Shown here one piece after another: positions 20,961 to 32,700 of a stretch of DNA of 64,000 nt. The DNA lies in NCBI RefSeq assembly GCF_000003815.2, contig NC_049983.1:8847470-8911469 (forward strand), written 5' to 3'. Source of the stretch: Branchiostoma floridae. Taxonomy: Eukaryota; Chordata; Leptocardii; Amphioxiformes; Branchiostomatidae. Each line of letters opens with the position of its first letter. The first letter of the stretch is position 1. The translations under genes were made by a program, and so were the position numbers. Below the pieces are notes generated by a model that saw only the letters and a list, made by a program, of their open reading frames with translations, searched no databases and had not been told where the DNA came from.

Positions 20961-22485
20961 GTCGGAATCCTTCCAAGCGTTCTCAAAGGTTTCAGAATGC
21001 GATTCGAACTCGGAGAGGAAAGATAGAACCTTCCTCCACGGTGTCAAACTCACAAGTGCGAGATTTGAAATTCAACGGTTGAAACATTCGAAACGGACAT
21101 TCCATGCCCGGAAGAGAAGGGGTGGTTTTATTTTTGTACCTTAAGGTATCAATCGGCAGGGAGATACTTGTAGCTTGAATCACTGGAAAAGGTGTTGACA
21201 CCAATGAAAGCAGCATTTTTGGGTCTTTCCTGGTTTCGTATAAAAGAAACTCTGCACATACAACATGAAGAAAAAAAGTCCTTACCTGCCAAAATCATGT
21301 ATCGTTCTAGAACACCTGGTTACCATGGCGTTGTCCTGGAGAATTTAGAATCGTACTGACACCAACAGAACATCATTGGTTTGAACTAAGATGAGCCCGT
21401 TCCTGGTTCTGTTTTGGGGAGGGTTTCATTTATCAGACTCATTGATAAACTTCTGTGAAACTACGATACTATTTTTCTTACCTACAACAATGTGTTAGAC
21501 GCAGAAACCGTTGAATAGTGAATCACGGTAGACCGGTCCCAGTCGACACGAGTAACTGTCCTAGTGTCTTCAATCCGCATGACGAGACTATCCTGATCCT
21601 GTAACCATCATGGCAATTCACCGGCAAGACGTTTCGCTGTCGGATGATTCGCCGACACCTGTATAACTAGAGTTCCACGAGCTGATACTTGCCTACTACT
21701 ACTAGTAGTTCCGTTTTGCCGACACCTATCCACATATCAAACATCATACGAATCCATCCACAACTTCCATCCATCCATCCATCCATCCATCCATGGCCAA
21801 GCACCCACACCCACCTAACTACCACTATAAACCTTGTAAAAAGCCAATACATTTGTATCAACTTTAACTTCTGAGATGTGGGAAATATTTAGGACACGAG
21901 TGAAGTGGATGGGCACACTGAAAACAGGAATATTGACAGGGATGTTGTGATAAACCAATCCAAAGGCCACCACAAGAGCCACAAAGTGAACAGACCAGTC
22001 TGCTTCACCGCAATACAATAAGTTTGACTTCAGTACTGTGATTGGAAATCGGGCGAAGGCCGGCAAAGCAAAAAACAAAGGCACGCGTTCAACACAGGTG
22101 ACAGTTGCATGGATCGACAACGGGTCGCGTGTATTTTTTCGGCTTAGGGAAAAGTTGACGACCAAATAAGTGTCACCGTTTTGCAGCAAAAATCAACTTA
22201 CTAAACGTAGAACCACGCGAATCTACAAATGTTTAGTATCGCAATGAAGCGTTTTCTCCAAAACCTTTTTCGATATCGAAAACGCCTGGCCTGTAGTTTG
22301 ACTACAAACCGCTAGACGGCTAAGATCCTTGGGGAAACCCCCTCCGGCGCGTGGCGCATCCTGGGATATTTTCATAGCTCTAGTGCCACCGGTTCCAACA
22401 CAACGTGATACTTTTCCTAGTCAAAACCAGCCAGAAACGACGTGACAGCAAAAATACAGACATTACGAAGTAGCCAAGACCAGGG
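20961..22485. other. Intergenic between the zinc-ribbon gene and UBA3
   Basis: No supported exon. There is a short (ATCC)n run at 21767-21794. If both starts are right, the minus-strand zinc-ribbon gene and UBA3 are divergently arranged across this 1.5-kb spacer, which would hold both promoters. Confidence 0.4.
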
Positions 22486-22508
22486 ATGGCGAATCAAGTC
22501 GACGAACC
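22486..22508 (+). CDS. UBA3: Candidate first coding exon of UBA3
   Basis: ATG at 22486 (context CAGGGATGG) gives M-A-N-Q-V-D-E and two bases of an eighth codon (CC), followed by a donor GTATGTGG. The phase matches the first certain UBA3 exon, which begins with one base (G) completing a proline and then ATG ATG GTG GAT. Human UBA3 also starts with a short acidic MADGEEP-like peptide. With this exon the protein is 452 residues, and the catalytic cysteine is shifted by the same 11 residues as the total length relative to the human 463. No transcript evidence is available; the intron would be 4.2 kb. Confidence 0.45.
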
Positions 22509-23148
22509 GTATGTGGTTGTCTTTCAAATTTGTCCTTTACGCAGCGAAACATTCACAAACGTTCGATGCCCCCCTCCCCACATATTTTTGTCATGATCAT
22601 GCACCGATTTTGCACTAACATTAATTCATAAACATCTTATTTTGCATGAAATAATCGATGTAGATGCTCGTAGAAAGACTTTCCATTGGTGCTGTGTTTT
22701 CGTTATATTTTGTTTCCAAGCTTTTATTTTTATTTTCACAAACATCTTTTATTCAACTCCAACAAATACGACTTGGACAAAAAATATTTCACCATCCAAA
22801 AATTTATATGTGTAATTTCTGGACTCCTGTACCAGTAAGTGAATTTAGTTCTTGGGGATTTATTTTCATGGTAGGGAGTGTTTGCAATAGCTCTCACTCA
22901 GTCATATTACACTACATACAGTCATCATCAGCTTTATCTTCGCTGCATCTCACATAGCCGCAGAGACGACTGTGCGGCTACATATCACAGTGATGGAAAC
23001 CCTTGCGCCTTTACACACCGAAACTGAAAGTCCGAAATCACCTATTTAACAACTGAGCAAGGGTGGCTACAGACTGACAGAGCAGTCAGTTTTCAGCAGT
23101 GCTGGTGTGATCGATTGTCAATGATGTAACCGTATCTACCCACTGGAT

Positions 23149-23412
23149 ATAATAATAATCACCAGGTGTATTTTGCCAGCCAGTAGGTACCCAAATGAGT
23201 AATGAGGCTGATTAACGTGGTCGAGGCACCTCCTCGAGCACGGGACCCCCGTTTTACGTCCCTCCCAGAAGACGATTTCGTGGAAAGCTTCGTGAGGCTA
23301 CAGCAATCCGGTCAGTCCTTGGTTGGTCCCCCATCCAAGCACTATCCGGACCGCGCGTTGCTTAACTTCCGAGATCGAGGGATCGGGTGTACCAACGCGC
23401 CACGCGGCCGTA
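23149..23412 (-). mobile_element. 5S-derived SINE, copy 2
   Basis: The minus strand reads a 5S-like head (GGCCGCGTGGCGCGTTGG, AAGTTAAGCAACGCGCGG, CTTGGATGGGGGACC) from 23412 downward. The same body as copy 1 follows (CTTCCACGAA-like, GGAGGGACGTAAAACGG), ending GGCAAAATACACCTGGTGAT and then a short ATT-repeat tail. It is a full-length copy with most bases conserved against the 4196 copy. Confidence 0.87.
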
Positions 23413-24128
23413 TCTGGTGTATTTTGCAGCCAGTACTGTAGGTACCCAATGTGTTGAGTAATGAGGCTGATTAACGTGGTCGAGGTGCCTCCTTGAGCAC
23501 GGGCAGCCTTGTCACAAACTTTTAGAGTAGGGGGCTAATATATGAAAGTAGCAGGCAAGGCGCGTAGCGGCTTGCGGCGAGAAACGAAGTGGCGAGCTGG
23601 GGGTAGGTACGGGAGGGGGTGGCCCCCCGTCCCGTAGGGGGGTCTGGGGGGCCTCCCCCTTGGAAAATTTTTAAATTTAGACCCCTAAATATGGTTTGGG
23701 GGTGTATTTTGGGTAACTTTTATTGTTATCTTTAAACTTTGAATTGACAAAAAAATCAAAAATTCGGCATAGGTTCCCCGCTATGACCCCTAACCGGGGG
23801 CCAACTATCAGAAAACTGCCAGAGGTTTATCAAAACAAATTGCTGCGGGATTTTGTAACAGGGAGCACTGGACTTAAAACTTTTATTTTTTGAAATTCTA
23901 CCCCAAAGTAGCCGGCTGGAAAAATCTAAGTAGGCGGCTAAAATCGCCGCCTGCCGCCTTGTTTTGACAAGGCTGACGGGACCCTCGTTTTACGTCCCTC
24001 CCGGAAAACGATTTCTTGGAAAGCTTTGTGAGGCTACAGCAATCTGGTCGTACTTGGTTGGGGATTCCCCATCCAAAAACTTCAGAGATCGAGGGATTGG
24101 TTGTATCCAATGCGCCACGCAGCCGTAG
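23413..24128 (-). mobile_element. 5S-derived SINE, copy 3, split by an insertion
   Basis: The head and upper body are at 23976-24128 (minus; 5S part degraded) and the lower body and tail at 23413-23503. The two parts are separated by a 472-bp TIR element. The tail abuts the head of copy 2, so the two SINEs lie head to tail. Removing the insertion restores continuity with the other copies (GAGCACGGGACCC). Confidence 0.82.
23504..23975. mobile_element. TIR element inserted in a SINE, 5-bp TSD
   Basis: It begins CAGCCTTGTCAC and ends TTTTGACAAGGCTG, inverted repeats of at least 10 perfect bases. It is flanked by ACGGG at 23499-23503 and again at 23976-23980. The uninterrupted sister SINE has a single ACGGG at this place. 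The interior is GC-rich (GGGGGTGGCCCCCC-like) with no transposase. The 5-bp duplication is not enough for me to assign a superfamily. Confidence 0.88.
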
Positions 24129-24263
24129 CTTGATATATGTGTCTAATTTTCAAAGATTAGGTTCAAGTCTATCAGTATTTTTTCCGACTCCGTTTTCACT
24201 GTAACAGGTGCCTCCTACACATCATAATACTGCACAATGTATGGTTTGTACATGAAGCACTTA

Positions 24264-26112
24264 CTCTCACCTCTCAAATAGAAGTACCCCCTGGAATAAA
24301 AGTACCCCCCGGACAAATCTTCAAAATCTAATAAAAGTACCCCCTGGAATAAAAGTACCCCCCGGAAAAATACCAAATTGACATGTAAACTGGGTCTGCC
24401 TGCTCGTTTGCACTCGTTTGTGGTGTTTAGGCATACCGATGTAAACTGTGTCCATGCTACTTCTGTCCAAGAGAAGATGATAAGTAGGTAGGTTCTCTTT
24501 ATTTATTTGTGCCTGAGTACCGTATCAGTTAATTGTATATATAATGAACAGAATAACCATAGTTATCTTGTTCGATATATTATCTTTTTTTTCCATTTTG
24601 TAATAAAAGGTAATATATAAGATTGATTTATAGTATTCGTAATTTTGTGAAAATTTACATGATACTTGTACATACATTTTCTACTTGGAACTTGAAGCAA
24701 GTGATCATGGAAAATTTTTGTAATTGTAATACTTCAAAAAGAATGGCTACATCACACTGCCATAATCTTAGAATGTTTATCATATTTGGACTTTTGTAAT
24801 TGGTTAGATTGGGCCTTGAAAAATGTCATATATATATATATAAAGAGAGAGAGAATAATACATTTGACCTGTACATATGTAATCTATTCACAATTCGCTG
24901 TGAGCTACACGTAGTTATTACATCCCATGGTCCAAAATACACGATGGAAGAAGAAGTGCACTGACCAAGTGAAGCTTTTAATGTGTAAAGGCTAGCTACA
25001 AATATCAGCACCTATTCCTCTCTGCATCTCTTGTTATCAATTCTAGAAATTTAGTGAGAGAAAGAAGTCAAAGAACACAGAAAATATTTAACATTTTACA
25101 CCTCCCCCTACATCCATATCGTATTGCTGATTCCTCTGCAGGCATTACCGCAAGATAGAAAAAAAGCATGTTCCTTTGAGCCCTTTGTAAATTTTGACTC
25201 CAGCTTTGAAACTGATACACACCAAATATGGCTTAATGTATTCATCTATGAGGCAGGGAAACACTTTCCCACGGCTTATATGCACACTGCCCCGCCCACT
25301 GCACCATGCCTGCTGGCGGTAAAAGTCCTAAAAGGCCTGAAGAGACTTGACTCCGCCCCGTTGTCCAGTCAGGTTTACTTTTGGGGAGTGCTGACGGCAT
25401 TTGGATGTTCCAAAACATAGAATGAAATCGGGTGGAACTGACAATAACTGATGATTAAATGACAGTAACAAATGCTCAGAAACATATCTGATGGCAACAG
25501 TGCTCCAACTTTTCAAAAATATTTCATACTATATATTGTTAGTTTAGTTTCTACTTTGATAAAATGACCAAAAGTATCTGCTATCGTGAAGAACTTTCAA
25601 CAGCCTCCCACCGCCTGATCGGAACGTACCAAGTGTCTGAGGGACAAGTGTCTGATTATATATTTTTTGCCTCCATAAAAATGATACTAATGCTGTTAAG
25701 TGGAGGAAGGAGCGGAAGTTACGAGGAAAAAGTGTTGAGAACGAGGAGGAAACATATTTGTACTAGTAGCTGTATTTGTACAAGTTCCACGAAAAAGATT
25801 GTCATACAAGAACACTCCCTCGGAAAGCCGACACTCTTGGCTTGCCACATGGGAGACCCGCCCTGTGGGTACTGGGGGACCTGGTAAGTCACGTCAGGCA
25901 GCTCCCCCCAAAATAGTAAATTTTGAGCAAAAATACCACGGAAATATCGGCAGAAAAACCCAAAATTTCAATATTTTTGGGGTCCTAGGTTAGTAATGAA
26001 AGCCCCAATTTGAAAAAATAAATAAACGTACCGTCTAAAATAAGAATGTACCGGGTGGATTTTGAGGCTGAAAAAAATAAACGTACCGGTACGTTTATTT
26101 GAGAGGTGAGAG
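24264..26112. mobile_element. 1.85-kb TIR element, TA-flanked (UBA3 intron 1)
   Basis: The ends CTCTCACCTCTCAAATA (24264) and TATTTGAGAGGTGAGAG (ending 26112) are perfect 17-bp inverted repeats with TA on each outer side. AAAAGTACCCCC motifs repeat just inside the left end, and GTACCG/AAATAAACGTACC occurs inside the right. I see no intact transposase, so it is probably a non-autonomous DNA element. Confidence 0.78.
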
Positions 26113-26752
26113 TAGACGAGGGGAAAAGACGGAACAAACTTTCACACATGGTTTTGAGTTTGGTGAAGTGGTTGCTGCAAAAAACACGAACAAGCAGTGA
26201 GGCAAGCACGCAGAAAATGGCTTACCGCCAATATAAAACTACCACAAACATTTCTGTATGTATAGTAACATTACAACCAAGGAAGTTAAACATCCTTGTA
26301 ATAACCAATATCAATGTAGTAAAACAGTGAGCTAGTGGTGTACAGAGCATCTATGCTGAGTAATCAGTAAAGATCTTCCTTGTAAATGTTTTGAACCATT
26401 CAGAAACGCATGACGGGTGCAATCAGAGTACCGTGTCTCTGTGGTGAAAGAAGCAAGCAACCCCACTGCTCTGCCATATGGATCAAATTTTTTGTGGGTG
26501 CAGAGGGAGATGGTTTGAAGCCTATTCAGGCATAGATCATCCTTTGGAATGGAAGTTTAAATCTTAAATGGCCCTGTGTATGGAAGACTAGCATGCTAAA
26601 GAACCTAACACACTTCTCAAGAAAAGTGAGGGTGAGCTGGTACATGTATGATTGGTCAAATACTTGGAACATTATACATGTAGGCTCTTACCTTCTCTCT
26701 TGTCGCTTGATGACCAATGACCATTGAATATCAGTATGTGTGTTGTATGTAG

Positions 26753-29700
26753 GATGATGGTGGATGGGCGAGTGGACAGCCCAGGTGGCAGCTGGCCTGA
26801 CAGGTGGAACCATGTCAAGAAGATGCTGGAAAGGGCCGGACCATTCGCACATCCTGACTTCGAGCCCAGTCCGGAGGTACATACTTCAGTTTTCTCATTG
26901 CTTCGATGATTGAGCATTCAGGGGTCATGGGTTTAAACCCCAGCCTGGTCATACCAAATATTTTAAAAATTAGTATTGTACATTTACGCTTTCTCTGTTT
27001 ACATGAAGCACTGATAAGAAAGAGAATTTCTCTTCAACTTTGCAGGCTGAATCCCACTTCTGACACCATGTCACGAGTCCTGTCTAATCTTTACTCTTTT
27101 TCCATCTCTAGGTTGTGGTTCAAGTAAATAACACCAAGCATAGGTGCATTTTCTGATGTTTTTTTCCCTCAACAGACGTCTCTCCGCCTGTGAGCGTCAA
27201 ATGTCTTCTCTGGAGATTTCATTTCTTACACATGCAGGTTGATCTGTGTTTTGTGTAAGATTACACTATTACTGCTAACTAACACCACATATAACCGAGT
27301 GTGTGTTTCCCTCCCCAGACTATCCAGTTCATGCTGGAGGTGTGTAAGATTCTGGTGATCGGAGCAGGAGGGCTGGGCTGTGAGCTCTTAAAAGACTTGG
27401 TAAGATATATTCTACACATATACATGTCTAGAAAACATATAAATAACATTTCATTCAAAGCATAATGTATCCACTGTCAAGAAAGAAATAGAGAAGAGGT
27501 TTTTGTAAGGCTGTTCCTGTTACCTTGTAGATGTAGATGGAAATCTAGTTGAGATAGAAAAATGATACTGTCAAATGTTGTGCTTAAAATGTTATTTGTT
27601 GTTCTTATACTGTTACATAATACAAGAAATATGCTACTGAAATGTTTTACCACCGGTACTCTGGATACCATCCCTGTTTTACACTTAATAAGTTTATTTT
27701 GTGTACACTAAACTCCAATCTAGTCAGGGTTGAGACTTCAGTAATAAGCTGGACGAATCTACACTTATGTACCAGACTAAGTCTTAATAGCTGGTTGTGT
27801 ACTTACTTGTAACCATGCCCCCCTGTGATGCAGGCACTGATGGGTTTCCGTAACATCCACGTTATTGACATGGACAAGATTGACGTGTCCAACCTCAACC
27901 GGCAGTTCCTCTTCAGGTCAGATGACATTTCTTCTCACTGTTTATTCTTTATTCCAAGAAAGTCAACATAGCAGAGATACAGTTGCTGACAATTGCATAC
28001 CTGAATTGCATTGATTTTTACAATCCGTAGTGAAGACAGCGACAATAGGACAAGAACACTGTCATTTTTCTTACATTATCTGTGAAAAATGGTCTTTCTT
28101 ATATTCTCAGCTATATATGATGGAGCTTTTGGGCTCTCTGTACTGTTTAGTAAAAACCTGCCATGTTACGCCATGAGGCGGTTTACTGGGCATGAAATAA
28201 AAGTAGTCAAAGAAATTTGGGAACTACCTGAAAACTGCTGTAAGTGAAGGATATTTATGTGACATGTGATGTCAGGGCTCGAAATACTTTTTTCTGCATA
28301 CCTGCACTGGTGCAGGTAACACTGAAAAGTACATGCACCAGACAAATTTTACCTGCACCACTCTGAATTTAGGAAATATGGATCATACTAAAATTGTTGA
28401 GGAACCAATATTGCTATGTTTTCTTTTATACCTAATACATGTAGGTGGTAACAGTCAATGCAGCTAATGATAATTCACATACACCTACATCATAGGACAT
28501 TTATGTATAAAACCCAGTACATGAACCAGTGCAGGTTAGGTGCAGGTAGACACCAGAAATACCTGCACAGCTCTAATTTTACCTGCACTAACCTGCATAT
28601 GCATGTAGTATTTCAAGCCCTGAGTTGTTGTTGTTTTACCATGGTCAAAGGAGGCCATATATATGTTGCTGATATGCCCAAATAAGCATTTTTCCTATTA
28701 ATATTATACAACTAATCATTCTTCATAAGTGGCTTACACTTAACCAATATTGTATTGTGTCCCTGACAGACCCAAAGATGTTGGGAAGCCCAAGGCTGAA
28801 ACAGCAGCAGAGTTTGTGAACACCAGAGTTCCAGGATGCAGAGTAACACCGTATCCACTTCAAAATGAAATACATGAAGTACATTCGGGCTGTTTCCACA
28901 TTTGAATTTATTTTTCAGTCCTACTCATTTTGAGGGAGACCATGTTGTTGTCATTTTAAGCTTATGAAAATACATTTTTATCTATTTTATGTCATCAAGT
29001 ACAGATTTTGGGGACGGACAAGGCAGGGCTTTAGCCAGCTCAAAATTTTTTTCCGTCAGCCAATTACAATCATTGCAAAAAACGCGAAAACTAATTAGAA
29101 GCACTGAACTGAGACCTTGAAAAATGTGTTTTAATGAGATTATCGTATGCGAGAGGGCGCCGACACACATTGTCAACAATCATAACAATAGCAAAACAAA
29201 CAGTGTGTGGCTTTTACGGCCGTGGACGGCGTCCCCAAGCTGTCTGTAGCTTCCACCAAGGATTTTTGTCTGTCAAGGTTGACGGATTGGTTTCAAAACT
29301 TTTCTGTCAGACGCAGCAAATTTCCGTCAAATGACGGAAAAACGGACGCTGGCTGGAGCCCTGGGACAAGGTGAAATTTTTCCGTCCCAAGAAACAGATT
29401 TACGTTCTGGGACGGGTCCCAGAGACTGCCTAGATGTATGATACGTGTATAACTAGAGCTTGACAGAAGAATGTTTTGCATATGCTTGCAAATGTTGTTT
29501 TTTCTGTTGTTTTTCCATTGTTGGCCTTAACTTGAGATCTGTTCAGACACTATGCAAAAATTCAAGACTTTGATGGAGAGTTCTACAGACGTGAGTTGTA
29601 AATATTTGTTTGCCCTGTTGTTTGTATATTTCATGCTGTTTGTATTGTTTTTACCTTTCTGAAGGTGACGTACCTACTAGTACGTACCTACACACTATTC

Positions 29701-32700
29701 CTGATTGTTGAAGTGTTTCAGAAAGTCATACATGCATGACTATAGTACAAGTTCAGTTTCAGGAGCGCTGTTCATATGTAAGCTCAAAAAATAATGTTTA
29801 ATTTTGTTCTTTCAATATCTTTTACAGAATTTCATATCATAGTGTGCGGGCTGGATTCAATTCTTGCACGACGTTGGATGAATGGAATGGTGGTAAGTCT
29901 CAACTCTTTTTTTTTTGTAATAAATAAATTATCCGACTAAATGTTTGTCACCTTTAATACACTATAAAATGGTTTATTAATACATATTAAGATTGAAATT
30001 AAAAAACATTGGCTTCCAAACAATAAGTGGCACAAAGAAATTGATTAAAGGTGGTGACTGCATTGAAACTATTCTTTCCGAGGTCAATAGTGATGATCAA
30101 ATGCTTCCTCTGATTACAAGTGCCTCCTAGCAACCATCAAGAGAACTGCATGTAGCAAACCAGTGGCTGGAATCCAAGAACTTCTGATGGATTGTACATA
30201 TAGATGGAAACATTCTACAGCAACTGTAATGGGTGCTTGCCTGATGTCTAACTCTGTGATTAAGGAGAGTAATATGATATAGGGTGTCTGCATTCATGTA
30301 ACTAAATATTGTCTGCCACACTGGAAGTTGCCTGGTAAATGAGCTTGTACATGTATTATGTAATGTACTATGTGAATGCAAATCTTTATCTTTGACACCT
30401 AAAGTTTAGCCAGACAAGTATGGTAGCTTTGATATCACATGCAAAACCCCCATAGAATGATATCATTATATATGTTTCAAAAGGAAAACATATTATAGTT
30501 TTCCTGGCCTACTGGCCAGTGTTCTTTTTTGTTTCTTTCGTCATCAGCCAATCAAAAGTCATGACAGTTTATAACATTTTTTTAATTAGGTAACACTGGT
30601 ACAAGTAGCTCAACTGGCAAAGCAACTGTCTATGTTTTGGTGGGACAGAGGTTCTGGCTGGATCAAGGCCTAATTTTTGTGGGTTACAAAACTAGGGAAT
30701 CCTAGCGCCCCTTGTTTCTGCACTGTTTTTACCGCTCCAAGTATGAGTGCAGTAGATATCAATTTCAAACAGATTGCCTTATCAAGATTATCTCCACTTC
30801 TAAGTCTATAATATTACATAGGTTGATTTTATCGCCAGTAGCTTTCAAACCTTGTTTTTTGTTGTTAAACATCTTGTTCTTGTGACTGTTTCTTGACAAC
30901 TTTCTGTGCTGAATTTAAACACAGCTGAGTCTGATAAACTACGAGGAGGATGGCTCTGTGGACCAGTCTTCCATCATCCCTCTCATAGACGGGGGCACCG
31001 AGGGGTTCAAGGGGAACGCTAGGGTCATCCTGCCGGGGATCACCGCCTGTATGGACTGTACACTGGAGCTGTATCCACCGCAGGTATGGTACTTATAGGG
31101 AAGGAATGAATAGATGGATGGATGGATGGATGGATGGATGGATGGATGGATGGATGGATGGACGGACAGACGGACGGACGGGCGGATGGACGGATGGATT
31201 AAAAGATGGAGAAAGATTGAATGAAGGTGTAACATTACTTGTATATGTCTGGGACCACTGCCTGTATGGACTGCACACTGAAGCTGTATCCTCCTAGGAA
31301 TGGTAATGTAACTGTTCAGGAGGGAGGGGGAGAGGGAGGAGTGGATAGATAGATAGATAGATAGATCTAGATAAATGAATGAATAAAGTAAATGGATAGA
31401 TAGATAAATGAATGGATGGATGGAGAGACAGAAATATTGAATGAAGGTGTATTTATATATGTCTGGGATCACTGCATGTGTTGACTGTATACTGGAGATG
31501 TATTCTCCACAGGTATAGTATTTGTAGGGTAGGAACAGACACATACACAGATATATACTAGATGGTTGGAGGTATACAGGAATAAATGTGTGTTTGTCTG
31601 GAATCACTGCCTGTATTGACTCTGCAATGGAGATGTATTTTTCAAATGTAAGTACAAATGTAGGGCACTGTAACATGTGAGTCAGAGAGTGAGTCAGTAA
31701 TCTGTATCTGTATCTACATGTGTATAAAGCCGGTATAACCGCCCTTTAGTCATTGACTGGGAGGCAGTGAGTCAGTCAGTGAATTTATGAATAGATGAAA
31801 GTAGTGAGTCAGTGAAGTCAGACACACGTATGATTTCACAATGGCATGGTCACCGATGATGAGGACAATGAAAACATTGATATGATTGTCTAAATCTCAG
31901 TTTTGTTCAGTTTTTCCTCTTCCAGTGCTTTGAAATATTGTTACATGAAAAGCTGTATATATATTTATGTCATACCTGTGACGCGAAAAGGTTCGATACG
32001 GGTGTTCCGGACTGGGTGATGACTTTCCGTACGGCCCGGGCTTATCACACGGGCTCCATTCGAATAAATCGAACTGTTTCGAGTGGGCCGAGTACGGCGC
32101 CATCGAAAGTTCATTACTGTTGCAACGCTTTTTTTTTTCGAGGGCAACAAATTTGTTTAACTTCTGGCGCATTTCGCATCAAAACAGTGGTTTTCTCAGG
32201 TGGGTATGACATAAATAAAATACAACACGGTGTATTCCGCATCACCTTCGGTATATATATTTTCCTCTGATCTGTTTTGATTTTTACCTCCGGTAAGGAG
32301 GGTTACCTCCTGAATTTGAAGGAGGTTTTGTGGTTGGTCATGACTTTGCTGACATGAGACTTTCAGACTTTGAACAACTTATTTTGTCTGAGTCTGTTTT
32401 TTTTCTATAAATCAATATCCTTTTTATGGATTCTTCTGGCATGTTGGTAGTTGAATAAGGTATCAAACGCCTTAGCCACACTGGAAACACCATTATTATT
32501 ACGTCACGGAGTATTGTGTCCTGTGGAGTCTTGTTTTAAGATGAGGGTTATGCTAGCTATAGGTTTCGTGAAAATCATCTCTATAATAGTGGAAGGAAAA
32601 GCCAAAGATAAATGTTGTCCTCCACTGATTCTGGGGCAAAATATATACAGACTTTCTGTAAAGTTTCAAACACATTTCTTATATGGCCCTTTTTCTATTT

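Noticed and set aside
20262-21026. 254-codon plus-strand frame
   Set aside because: Opposite strand of the zinc-ribbon frame; low-complexity composition and no ATG-to-motif logic, whereas the minus strand has CxxC pairs and an acidic tail.
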